DNA of 64,000 nt from the NCBI RefSeq assembly GCF_000513195.1, contig NZ_CBVI010000120.1:1-64000 (forward strand), read 5' to 3'. Below the pieces are notes generated by a model, which ran no database searches, was not told the DNA's origin, and worked only from the letters and a program-made list of their open reading frames with translations. The translations under genes were made by a program, and so were the position numbers. This DNA is from Bacteroides timonensis (lineage in GTDB: Bacteria; Bacteroidota; Bacteroidia; Bacteroidales; Bacteroidaceae). Shown here in pieces: positions 17,054 through 25,510 of the stretch; the first letter of the stretch is position 1, and each line of letters begins with the position of its first letter.

Positions 17054-18352
17054 TTAAAGTTTCCGATTATCAATCACACGTTTAGCTTTACCCACACTAC
17101 GTTCGATGCTACGAGGTTCTACCAAACGGACATCCACACCCAAGCCCAGGACACTTTGAAGACGACTGGCCAATTTTTTCTTTAACGCCAGCATCTTGTT
17201 GATTTCATCTGAATAATATTCCGGACGCACTTCAACCTGTAATTCCATGGTATCGGTATTATTCTTACGGTCCACTATCAAAAGATAATGCGGTTCAAAT
17301 TCCTCCATTTCAAGGATGACAGACTCTATCTGAGTCGGGAATACATTGACACCACGGATAATGAGCATATCGTCACTACGACCCAGAATACGATCCATAC
17401 GAACCAGCGTACGCCCACAAGCACATTTGTCATAATGCAGGGCGGTAAGATCTTTGGTACGGTAACGCAACAGGGGCATACCTTCTTTGGTCAGATGGGT
17501 GAATACAAGTTCGCCTGTCTCACCGGGAGCAGCCGGTTCCAAGGTATTCGGATTGATGATTTCGGGGAAGTAATGGTCTTCGTTAAGGTGAGTGCCATGC
17601 TGGCATTCACACTCATACCCCACGCCGGGACCAGCGATCTCACTCAATCCATAGATGTCATAGGCTTTAATGCCCAGTTTTTCTTCAATCTCATTACGCA
17701 TATTCTCTGTCCAGGGTTCCGCGCCGAAAGCCCCTATTTTCAGTTTGAATTCTTCGCGGGGCAAACCGGAATCTTTAATGGCATCCGCCAGATAGAGAGC
17801 ATAAGATGGCGTACAACAAAGTACCGTAGAACCAAAATCATGCATTAAAGTAATTTGCTTTTCCGTGTTTCCGCTTGACATCGGAATTACGGAAGCGCCT
17901 ATATTCTCAGCGCCTGCATGAGCACCCAGCCCGCCTGTAAACAGGCCATACCCGTAGGCTACATGAAAAAAGTCGGAACTATCCGCACCATAAGCCGTAA
18001 AAGCACGCGAAAGACATTCTGCCCAAGACGAAAGGTCCTTGCGGGTGTATCCCACTACGGTGGGCTTACCTGTAGTACCGGACGAGGCATGGATACGTAC
18101 GATCTGGCTCATAGGTACGGCACAAAGTCCGAAAGGATAATTATCGCGCAAGTCATATTTGGTAGTAAAAGGAAGTTTTACTATATCATCTATGCTATTA
18201 ATATCGTCCGGGGTAATCCCCAGTTCCTGCATTTTCTTACGGTAGAAAGGAGTGTTGTGATAAACATGCTCCACAATCTTTTTGAGGCGAATGCTTTGGA
18301 TTTTACGGAGGCTTTCACGATCCATACATTCGATGCTTTCATTCCAAATCAT
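17054..18352 (-). CDS. paaK: Phenylacetate-CoA ligase
   Basis: The 432-residue adenylate-forming enzyme matches PaaK length and motifs: the P-loop-like HASSGTTGKPTVVGYTRKDL near residues 88-107, the AMP-binding YGLSEIAGPGVGYEC near 235-250, the adenylation motif YRTKDLT, and a C-terminal domain with GRSDDMLIIRGVNVFPTQIE. It converts phenylacetate (and often indoleacetate) to CoA thioesters with ATP. In gut anaerobes the reaction is linked to indolepyruvate ferredoxin oxidoreductase, whose genes are not in this window. The ACT gene follows. Confidence 0.92.
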   Translation of the reverse strand: MIWNESIECMDRESLRKIQSIRLKKIVEHVYHNTPFYRKKMQELGITPDDINSIDDIVKLPFTTKYDLRDNYPFGLCAVPMSQIVRIHASSGTTGKPTVVGYTRKDLSSWAECLSRAFTAYGADSSDFFHVAYGYGLFTGGLGAHAGAENIGASVIPMSSGNTEKQITLMHDFGSTVLCCTPSYALYLADAIKDSGLPREEFKLKIGAFGAEPWTENMRNEIEEKLGIKAYDIYGLSEIAGPGVGYECECQHGTHLNEDHYFPEIINPNTLEPAAPGETGELVFTHLTKEGMPLLRYRTKDLTALHYDKCACGRTLVRMDRILGRSDDMLIIRGVNVFPTQIESVILEMEEFEPHYLLIVDRKNNTDTMELQVEVRPEYYSDEINKMLALKKKLASRLQSVLGLGVDVRLVEPRSIERSVGKAKRVIDNRKL

Positions 18353-18467
18353 GTCTTTGTTGTATTACATTGATGGTTATTATTAATTCTTATTTCCTGC
18401 AAAGGAATAAAAAAATTTTGTTTATCTCAAGTATTTTCCCGAATATTGCCGGCCATAAGGAGAGAAA

Positions 18468-20519
18468 ATGAATAAATTTGAATTAACATCCGCCTATAAG
18501 CCCACCGGTGATCAGCCGGAAGCTATTGCAGAGCTCACTGAGGGCGTACTTCAGGGAGTTCCGGCACAAACTTTACTTGGTGTCACCGGTTCGGGAAAAA
18601 CGTTCACCATAGCTAATGTTATTGCTAACATCAATAAACCAACGTTAATATTAAGCCATAATAAAACGTTGGCCGCACAACTTTACAGTGAATTTAAGTC
18701 TTTCTTCCCCAATAATGCCGTAGAATACTACGTTTCTTATTATGATTATTATCAGCCGGAAGCTTATCTTCCGTCTTCTGATACATATATAGAAAAGGAC
18801 CTTGCCATCAATGATGAAATAGATAAACTGCGCCTTGCCGCTACTTCTTCCCTACTCTCGGGCCGGAAAGACGTAGTGGTCGTGTCTTCTGTATCCTGCA
18901 TTTATGGTATGGGAAATCCGTCCGACTTCTATAACAATGTGATAGAAGTACAGCAAGGAAAAGCATTCAGTCGGAACGTTTTTCTACGTCGTTTGGTGGA
19001 CAGTCTTTATGTACGCAATGACATTGACCTGAATCGTGGTAACTTCCGTGTGAAAGGAGATACGGTAGACATTTATCTGGCGTATGCCGATAATCTGCTG
19101 CGTATCATTTTCTGGGGGGATGACGTAGACAGCATCGAAGAAGTCGATCCGATAAGCGGTGTTACCATCGCCCGCTTTGATGCATATAAGATATATCCCG
19201 CTAATCTGTTCATGACCACTAAGGAAGCCACTCTGCGAGCCATTCATGAAATTGAAGACGACTTGCGCAAGCAAGTGCAATGGTTTGAAAATGAGGGACG
19301 TCCCTTTGAAGCGAAACGTCTTCAGGAGCGGGTTACCTATGATATGGAAATGATACGCGAATTAGGGCACTGTTCAGGCATAGAAAACTATTCGCGCTAT
19401 TTCGACGGGCGTAAGGCCGGTAGTCGTCCTTACTGTTTATTGGATTTCTTCCCGGAAGATTTTCTGATTGTCATTGATGAAAGCCATGTAAGTGTACCGC
19501 AGATTCGAGCCATGTATGGGGGCGACCGCGCACGTAAAATAAACCTTGTGGAATATGGTTTCCGTCTTCCGGCCGCCATGGACAATCGTCCGTTGAAGTT
19601 CGAAGAATTTGCGGAAATGGCAAAACAAGTGATTTATGTGAGTGCGACACCTGCCGACTATGAACTTATCCAGTCGGAAGGTATAGTTGTGGAACAAGTA
19701 ATTCGTCCTACCGGATTGTTAGATCCTATAATCGAAGTACGTCCCAGCCATAACCAGATAGATGATCTCATGGAGGAAATCCAGATACGGATCGAGAAGA
19801 ACGAACGCACACTGGTAACAACGCTTACCAAGAGAATGGCGGAAGAGTTAACAGAATTCTTACTGAATAACGATGTGAAGTGTAACTACATCCACAGTGA
19901 TGTAGATACCTTGGAGCGCGTAAAGATTATGAGTGATTTGCGTGAAGGCATCTATGACGTCCTTATCGGTGTCAACCTGCTGCGTGAAGGGCTGGATTTA
20001 CCGGAAGTGTCACTTGTAGCCATTCTTGATGCAGATAAGGAAGGTTTCCTACGTTCTCACCGCTCGCTGACTCAGACTGCCGGACGTGCCGCCCGAAATG
20101 TAAACGGAATGGTCATCATGTATGCCGACCGTATCACCGATAGTATGCGACTGACGATTGATGAAACGAACCGTCGCCGCGAAAAGCAATTGAAATACAA
20201 TGAAGAGCATGGCATCACGCCTCAACAAATCAAGAAAGGGAAGAATCTGAATGTATTTGCATCAAATGCTCCAACAGAAGACAGTTATATCGAAAAAGAA
20301 GCGACGATCACTCCCCGCCCCTACATCGAACAAGAAAGCTCTGCCCATATTGCCGCCGATCCGATTGTACAATACATGTCTCGCCCGCAATTGGAAAAGA
20401 GCATCGAACGTACCAGAAAGCTTATGCAGGAAGCTGCCAAGAAACTTGACTTCATTGAAGCGGCACAATATCGTGACGAATTACTGAAAATGGAAGATAT
20501 GCTGAAAGAAAAAGCCTAA
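18468..20519 (+). CDS. uvrB: Excinuclease ABC subunit B
   Basis: The 683-residue protein is a full UvrB. It has Walker A GVTGSGKT at residues 38-45, the beta-hairpin region YYVSYYDYYQPEAYLPSSDTYIEKD near 86-110 used to probe damage, helicase motifs DESHVSVPQIRAMYGGDRARK, IGVNLLREGLDLPEVSLVAILDADKEGFLRS and QTAGRAARN, and a C-terminal UVR domain (near 640-680) for contact with UvrC. It is transcribed divergently from paaK. Confidence 0.97.
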   Translation: MNKFELTSAYKPTGDQPEAIAELTEGVLQGVPAQTLLGVTGSGKTFTIANVIANINKPTLILSHNKTLAAQLYSEFKSFFPNNAVEYYVSYYDYYQPEAYLPSSDTYIEKDLAINDEIDKLRLAATSSLLSGRKDVVVVSSVSCIYGMGNPSDFYNNVIEVQQGKAFSRNVFLRRLVDSLYVRNDIDLNRGNFRVKGDTVDIYLAYADNLLRIIFWGDDVDSIEEVDPISGVTIARFDAYKIYPANLFMTTKEATLRAIHEIEDDLRKQVQWFENEGRPFEAKRLQERVTYDMEMIRELGHCSGIENYSRYFDGRKAGSRPYCLLDFFPEDFLIVIDESHVSVPQIRAMYGGDRARKINLVEYGFRLPAAMDNRPLKFEEFAEMAKQVIYVSATPADYELIQSEGIVVEQVIRPTGLLDPIIEVRPSHNQIDDLMEEIQIRIEKNERTLVTTLTKRMAEELTEFLLNNDVKCNYIHSDVDTLERVKIMSDLREGIYDVLIGVNLLREGLDLPEVSLVAILDADKEGFLRSHRSLTQTAGRAARNVNGMVIMYADRITDSMRLTIDETNRRREKQLKYNEEHGITPQQIKKGKNLNVFASNAPTEDSYIEKEATITPRPYIEQESSAHIAADPIVQYMSRPQLEKSIERTRKLMQEAAKKLDFIEAAQYRDELLKMEDMLKEKA

Positions 20520-20623
20520 TACTACTTTTCTTAAAATACATAGAAGAAGAGCGGATTTTCACTAATAAATGTTATTAAACATGCTTTTTTTCTTGGATAA
20601 TTTGCAGTTATCCTGAAAGTACG

Positions 20624-20631
20624 TATCTTTG
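20624..20631 (+). promoter_or_regulatory. -7 promoter element of a short transcript
   Basis: TATCTTTG, about 7 bp before the expected start of the small RNA at about 20638. Confidence 0.6.
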
Positions 20632-20637
20632 CACTGT

Positions 20638-20698
20638 GTTTTTCATAGTATTAGATTTAAGGTTAACAAAGGTTGGAGTACAGCGGTACTCCTTTTTT
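20638..20698 (+). ncRNA. Probable ~60-nt small RNA or orphan leader
   Basis: A good -7 element (20624) is followed after about 45 nt by a canonical intrinsic terminator: stem GGAGTAC (20675-20681), loop AGCG, GTACTCC (20686-20692) and six T. No open reading frame fits. The core 20641-20672 (TTCATAGTATTAGATTTAAG and GGTTAACAAAGG) looks familiar to me as a dispersed Bacteroides sequence, from memory only. The next gene has its own promoter, so this is probably a separate transcript. Confidence 0.5.
20675..20698 (+). terminator. Intrinsic terminator of the small transcript
   Basis: 7-bp stem, 4-nt loop and a T6 tract. Confidence 0.85.
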
Positions 20699-20806
20699 AT
20701 GCCCATACATCAGTAAAAGAAGAGAAACCGACATTAAATTAGTGGAGTATTTGCCACATTTAGTGTACTATTTGTTACCCCTGTTGTTCCCAACAAAACA
20801 TATATT

Positions 20807-20814
20807 TATTTTTG
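20807..20814 (+). promoter_or_regulatory. -7 promoter element of the CE12 esterase gene
   Basis: TATTTTTG, 30 bp before the ATG at 20845. Confidence 0.6.
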
Positions 20815-20844
20815 CAGGCATTCATATGAAACTCTAAAAATGCC

Positions 20845-22221
20845 ATGAAAAAGATAATACTAATACTTGCTACAACTCTTATCAGTACAGCACACATCCA
20901 TGCCCAGAAACTAACAGTACATACCATCGGAGATTCCACAATGGCCGACTATGTGGAAAATACCACCCGTACGCGCGGATGGGGAGAAATGCTGCAAGAA
21001 TTCTTTACTTCGGATGTACGGGTCATCAATTATGCCCGTGGAGGAAGAAGCTCACGTTCATTCACAGAAGAAGGACTGTGGGATAAAGTAAAAAGTAATC
21101 TGAATCCAGGAGATTACGTATTCATCCAGTTTGCACATAATGACGAAAAAGAACAGGGAAAAGATGGAGCAGACGGACGGGGTACGGCTCCATGGACCAC
21201 TTACAAGACTTTTCTTGAACAGTATGTAGACGAAACTGAAGCACTGGGTGCTAATCCGGTTTTCATCACTCCAATCGTGAGACGTTATTTCACCAAAGCG
21301 GGAACGATCAGTCCGAAAGGCTGTCATGACATTGGCATTGCCCCTGATGACTCAACCTTAAACTATGTACGAGTTATGAAACACGTGGCGCGTGAGAAAC
21401 GAGTCCCCTTGGTAGACATGACCACACTGACCAAGAATTTTGCAGAGCAACTGGGAGAAGAAACTACCATAAAATGCATATACGTACCAACAGACGGCAC
21501 GCATACACAGGCTACAGGTGCTGCATGTTATGCCGGACTGGTCGCTCAGGAATTGAAACAACAAGGCATACTTTCCGATTATATCCAGGAAGATGCACCA
21601 CTTATTCTAAATCCCACCTCACTTGATTTTCAAACTATCTATATAGGAGATAAAGCAACTTTGTGTTTTGACCTCACCGGGTTAAAACTAACTCCCTCCA
21701 GTGGTATTTTATGTTTGGAAGCTCCACAAGGCATGACACTTTCCGATGCTCCCCAATCTTCACCTAAAACGGTTATCGAACTACCCTATTCAAATGGTAG
21801 ATTATGGAATCAATGTTTTTATCTTCACTTCTCTCCTAAACATGCGGAAAAAGTTTCTACTGTTATACCTATTATATATGGAAACAATAAGCGGTTTCTT
21901 CCGGTGACGGCTATCAGCAAAAAGATCAGTCACCAAAGCCCTGTAATCCGGGAATGTCCCGACATTGCCGTAAAAAGCCTGATACAAACAGAAAAAGGTA
22001 TCACGATAGAAACCGGTAAATGGCCTGCCGATATTGATGAGGACGGCAAACGTTATGCAGAAGTCATCATACAAAGCAATGAAAAGTCACTTATAATCCG
22101 CCGGATCTCTTTCACTCTGGAAGGGGAAATTTCTTATCGCCTCGCCTATGCACACGGAAAAGACTTTTATCCACGTACCGATCTGGCAGAACAGCCACAT
22201 GCCCCAAAAAACTCCCGGTAA
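20845..22221 (+). CDS. Rhamnogalacturonan acetylesterase-like SGNH hydrolase (CE12), tail frameshifted
   Basis: The 458-residue product has a signal peptide (MKKIILILATTLISTAHIHAQ) and a CE12/SGNH esterase domain: nucleophile Ser31 in IGDSTMADY, oxyanion Gly/Asn blocks YARGGRSSRSF and FAHND, and the Asp-x-x-His pair in PTDGTHTQATG. Such enzymes remove acetyl groups from pectic rhamnogalacturonan. A second domain of beta type follows, but the frame ends at 22221 while the matching C-terminal sequence continues in the next frame to 22360. A run of six A at 22206-22211 is the likely frameshift site. The catalytic domain is intact. Confidence 0.85.
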   Translation: MKKIILILATTLISTAHIHAQKLTVHTIGDSTMADYVENTTRTRGWGEMLQEFFTSDVRVINYARGGRSSRSFTEEGLWDKVKSNLNPGDYVFIQFAHNDEKEQGKDGADGRGTAPWTTYKTFLEQYVDETEALGANPVFITPIVRRYFTKAGTISPKGCHDIGIAPDDSTLNYVRVMKHVAREKRVPLVDMTTLTKNFAEQLGEETTIKCIYVPTDGTHTQATGAACYAGLVAQELKQQGILSDYIQEDAPLILNPTSLDFQTIYIGDKATLCFDLTGLKLTPSSGILCLEAPQGMTLSDAPQSSPKTVIELPYSNGRLWNQCFYLHFSPKHAEKVSTVIPIIYGNNKRFLPVTAISKKISHQSPVIRECPDIAVKSLIQTEKGITIETGKWPADIDEDGKRYAEVIIQSNEKSLIIRRISFTLEGEISYRLAYAHGKDFYPRTDLAEQPHAPKNSR

Positions 22222-22360
22222 ACAGATATTCCCTGTCAATGTAACGTTAAAGCCTCATAAACGCCTCCATATCCGACTTTTCCCATGGAGCACACGGCAG
22301 AGTAAAGAATTATATTTTAGAATAAAAGATTGCCGGTTTGAGGGAATGGAAATAGAATAA
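22202..22360 (+). pseudogene. Out-of-frame C-terminal part of the CE12 protein
   Basis: Reading one frame over gives TPGKQIFPVNVTLKPHKRL, then LFPWSTRQSKELYFRIKDCRFEGMEIE and a stop. This continues the C-terminal beta domain of the esterase, and removing one base from the A6 run would restore a 504-residue protein. The cause could be a mutation, slippage or a sequencing error. Confidence 0.65.
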
Positions 22361-22375
22361 GGCTTCATTGGATAA

Positions 22376-22600
22376 TATCAGATACTCAAAGTACCTGATA
22401 GGAAATTTCGGCCGAAACAAATGATATTTTGCGGCCGCAAGGATAGCATCAGAGGAAATATCATGATCGATGATCATCCCAAGAATCTTTCTACCTTCGA
22501 TGGAGAACGGTATTTATTTGCACAACCACATAATATGCGTGTACCGGACCGTAACTATCACAGAGTATCGGGCTGGCAAGATATTATCAGGCTGTTATAA
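22376..22600 (+). pseudogene. C-terminal remnant of a 5'(3')-deoxyribonucleotidase-type gene
   Basis: An uninterrupted frame encodes FRPKQMIFCGRKDSIRG, IMIDDHPKNLSTFDGERYLF and AQPHNMRVPDRNYHRVSGWQ. This resembles the last third of NT5C-type HAD nucleotidases (the IDD motif followed by PHN). The N-terminal catalytic DxD region is missing, so only about 60-70 of roughly 180 residues remain. It begins straight after the esterase tail and has no start of its own except the ATG at 22421. Confidence 0.6.
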
Positions 22601-22723
22601 GGACAATCATAATAGAGAGTGAATCTTTTTCGTAGAGTTTATGAGATTGAAGTATCGCAATATTGTGTAGGCAGACTATCAGTATATGATAAAACACTAT
22701 CAATTCATCTTATCGGAATTGCC

Positions 22724-22731
22724 TATCTTTG
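22724..22731 (+). promoter_or_regulatory. -7 promoter element of the GH36 gene
   Basis: TATCTTTG, 41 bp before the ATG at 22773; it supports that start over the in-frame ATG at 22686. Confidence 0.6.
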
Positions 22732-22772
22732 CCGCACTTATCAATATTCAGAAATCTAAAAAGAAGAAAAAC

Positions 22773-24980
22773 ATGAGCATCAGAAAACGAATGAATGTAT
22801 TGTTTGGAACGTTACTGCTGACCGGCAGTCTGTTTTCACAAAATGTATGCGTATCTACCCCTGAAACCTCCCTGGTACTCTCGGCACCTGTCGGTGGTGA
22901 GCTGAAACATGTATACTATGGAGATAAACTCTCGGAGGTAGATTTGCAGAATATAAATCTTACAGGAACTCCGGACATGCCTGCTTATCCTGTGTATGGA
23001 CTTAACTGTCCCGGAGAATCCGCTTTAGCCGTAAAACATGCCGACGGAAACATGACTTTGCAGATGGAAATCATACAGGTAAAAACGAGCAAGGAAGGAA
23101 ATGCGGAAATCACTGCCATCGAACTGAAAGACAAGGTATATCCTTTCTATGTAAACGTGTATTATAAAGCCTATCAGGATGCAGATGTCATCGAGACATG
23201 GACAGAAATCCGACATCAGGAAAAGAAACCGGTTATACTCAATCAGTTTGCCTCTGCTTTCTTACCTATTCGTCGGGGCGATGTCTGGCTATCTCATCTT
23301 TACGGATCATGGGCGAACGAAGGACGTTTGTGTCAAGAGGCATTGGAACCCGGCATGAAGGTAATAAAGAATAAGGATGGGGTACGAAACTCGCACACCT
23401 CACATGCCGAAGTCATGTTCTCACTGGATGGAAAGCCACAGGAAAATGCGGGTTGTGTCATTGGCGCCGCCCTCTGTTACAGTGGTAACTACAAACTGCG
23501 CATTGATACGCACGACGATGAATATCATCGGTTCTTTGCCGGAATCAATGAGGAAAATTCAGCTTACTCATTAAAGAAAGATGAGATTTTCCGTACTCCC
23601 GAACTTGCTTTAACTTACAGTAATGAAGGATTAAGCGGAAGCAGCCGGAACTTCCATCGCTGGGCGCGCCTGCACAAGCTTGCTCATGGCACTGTTCCCC
23701 GCAAGATTTTGCTGAATAGCTGGGAAGGTGTCTACTTCGACGTTAACCAAGCGGGTATGGATCAGATGATGAGTGATATCGCTTCCATGGGTGGTGAACT
23801 GTTCGTGATGGATGACGGTTGGTTTGGCGACAAATATCCGCGTAAAAACGACAGTTCTTCTCTTGGAGACTGGGTAGTGGATAAGAATAAGTTACCCAAT
23901 GGCATTGAAGGTCTGCTGAAAGATGCACAAAAGAACGGTGTCAAGTTTGGCATCTGGATAGAGCCGGAAATGGCCAATACGACCAGTGAATTTTATGAGA
24001 AACATCCGGACTGGGTGATTAAGGCTCCCGAACGTGACGTGGTGCAGGGACGTGGTGGTACACAAGTAGTGCTGGATCTTGCCAATCCGCAGGTACAGGA
24101 ATTTATCTTCAAGATTGTAGATGATCTTATGAGTAACTACCCGGAAATCGACTACATCAAATGGGATGCCAATATGTCCATCTTAAATCATGGTTCCAAT
24201 TATCTGACGAAAGACAATCAAAGCCACATGTATATTGAATTCCACCGTGGCTTTGAGAAAATATGCCAGCGAATACGCGCTAAATATCCGGACCTTACCA
24301 TACAGGCTTGCGCCAGCGGCGGCGGTCGTGTCAACTATGGCATCCTGCCCTACTTCGATGAGTTTTGGGTAAGTGATAATACGGATGCTCTGCAACGTAT
24401 CTATATGCAATGGGGAACTTCGTATTTCTTCCCTGCCATTGCCATGGCATCGCATATCAGTGCCGCTCCCAACCACCAGACTTTCCGCACCATTCCTTTA
24501 AAATATCGCATTGACGTAGCGATGAGTGGTCGCCTGGGTATGGAAATACAACCAAAGAATATGACAGAGGAAGAGAAGACACTTTGCAAGAATGCCATCG
24601 CTGAATATAAAACGATCCGTCCGGTGGTGCAACTGGGTGATATCTATCGTTTAATGTCTCCGTATGATAAGTTGGGAGTAGCTTCTATGATGTACGTAAC
24701 GCCTGAAAAGGATAAGTCGGTGTTCTATTGGTGGAAGACAGAACACTTTGTCAACCAGCATCTGCCACGAGTGAAAATGGCAGGACTCTCTCCCAATAAA
24801 CTTTACAAAGTGCATGAACTGAACCGGATAGATAATGATCCGCTGAGTTTTGAGGGAAAGACATTTAGTGGTGCTTATCTGATGGCGAATGGTTTGGAGA
24901 TACCTTATAACCATAAGGTAGATTACCATAAGCAGAATGATTATTCAAGTAGAGTGCTTTATCTGGAAGAGGTGAAATAG
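22773..24980 (+). CDS. Alpha-galactosidase, glycoside hydrolase family 36
   Basis: With the start at 22773 the protein has 735 residues and a signal peptide (MSIRKRMNVLFGTLLLTGSLFS). An N-terminal beta-sandwich precedes the (beta/alpha)8 barrel. Visible GH36 motifs are ILLNSWEGVYFDV, FVMDDGWFGDKYPRKND, the nucleophile Asp465 in YIKWDANMS, CASGGGRVNYGIL, and the acid/base Asp535 in WVSDNTDALQRI. The enzyme releases alpha-galactose from raffinose-type or galactomannan substrates. It is periplasmic or surface-located. It lies near a pectin esterase gene but has its own promoter. Confidence 0.93.
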   Translation: MSIRKRMNVLFGTLLLTGSLFSQNVCVSTPETSLVLSAPVGGELKHVYYGDKLSEVDLQNINLTGTPDMPAYPVYGLNCPGESALAVKHADGNMTLQMEIIQVKTSKEGNAEITAIELKDKVYPFYVNVYYKAYQDADVIETWTEIRHQEKKPVILNQFASAFLPIRRGDVWLSHLYGSWANEGRLCQEALEPGMKVIKNKDGVRNSHTSHAEVMFSLDGKPQENAGCVIGAALCYSGNYKLRIDTHDDEYHRFFAGINEENSAYSLKKDEIFRTPELALTYSNEGLSGSSRNFHRWARLHKLAHGTVPRKILLNSWEGVYFDVNQAGMDQMMSDIASMGGELFVMDDGWFGDKYPRKNDSSSLGDWVVDKNKLPNGIEGLLKDAQKNGVKFGIWIEPEMANTTSEFYEKHPDWVIKAPERDVVQGRGGTQVVLDLANPQVQEFIFKIVDDLMSNYPEIDYIKWDANMSILNHGSNYLTKDNQSHMYIEFHRGFEKICQRIRAKYPDLTIQACASGGGRVNYGILPYFDEFWVSDNTDALQRIYMQWGTSYFFPAIAMASHISAAPNHQTFRTIPLKYRIDVAMSGRLGMEIQPKNMTEEEKTLCKNAIAEYKTIRPVVQLGDIYRLMSPYDKLGVASMMYVTPEKDKSVFYWWKTEHFVNQHLPRVKMAGLSPNKLYKVHELNRIDNDPLSFEGKTFSGAYLMANGLEIPYNHKVDYHKQNDYSSRVLYLEEVK

Positions 24981-25013
24981 TATTTATCCATTATGGTGCG
25001 GTAATGAGCTATA

Positions 25014-25108
25014 TTCCCATTAGGACTGAACATACTTCCCACTACGACTGAAGCCACTTCCCACTACGACTGAACTAGTGTTCCACTACGACTAATCTTA
25101 GTGGAACA
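25014..25108. repeat. Tandem ~22-bp repeats and hairpin after the GH36 gene
   Basis: Units CTTCCCACTACGACTGAA at 25036-25053 and 25058-25075 are exact copies; a degenerate copy precedes (25014) and a partial one follows (25081). The last forms a hairpin GTTCCACTA / TAGTGGAAC (25081-25089 with 25100-25108) that may terminate the GH36 transcript. Confidence 0.75.
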
Positions 25109-25193
25109 CTAAGTACACTATCACACAAGAAGTTATATTCTTCAGTTCACTCCTATATAATACCCTACAGTAATGAATGAAATGATAACCTGT

Positions 25194-25404
25194 ACTATCT
25201 CAATTAGCTTCGCTGACATATTATCTGATTTATCTCATTAAGGTACGTTCTCCTCCTCTCGGGAGGAGGAGTACCCCAACGGGGGGGAGGTGGTAGGTAA
25301 AATAATAAATACCTATTAATAAGAATATTAAGGAACTATTTCTCACCTACCACCCCGCCCTTCGGGCACCCCTCCTCCAACTGGAGGAGGGGAATTGAGA
25401 TAGT
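25194..25404. repeat. Large compound inverted repeat (~210 bp)
   Basis: Outer 12-bp arms (25194-25205 and 25393-25404, ACTATCTCAATT) enclose GC-rich arms 25250-25298 and 25345-25392. These contain self-complementary CTCCTCC/GGAGGAG hairpins and ACCTACCACC/GGTGGTAGGT ends. The centre is A/T-rich and non-coding. It looks like a dispersed non-autonomous Bacteroides repeat. The gap 24981-25510 holds no gene. Confidence 0.8.
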
Positions 25405-25475
25405 CCATTTAATTCATAACCCTACAGAAACAAATTAATTCCCCCACCAATCCCCAATAATTTCACATTTTTGCG

Positions 25476-25483
25476 TATGTTTG
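25476..25483 (+). promoter_or_regulatory. -7 promoter element of the addA-like operon
   Basis: TATGTTTG, 27 bp before the ATG at 25511. It overlaps the alternative TTG at 25481, which is therefore unlikely to be the start. Confidence 0.6.
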
Positions 25484-25510
25484 TACAAAAGTTCAATCCA
25501 GCAAATCTAC

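Noticed and set aside
25014..25108. Regular ~22-bp repeats that could be taken for a CRISPR array
   Set aside because: The spacing between units is only about 4 bp, units are degenerate, and no cas genes are near.
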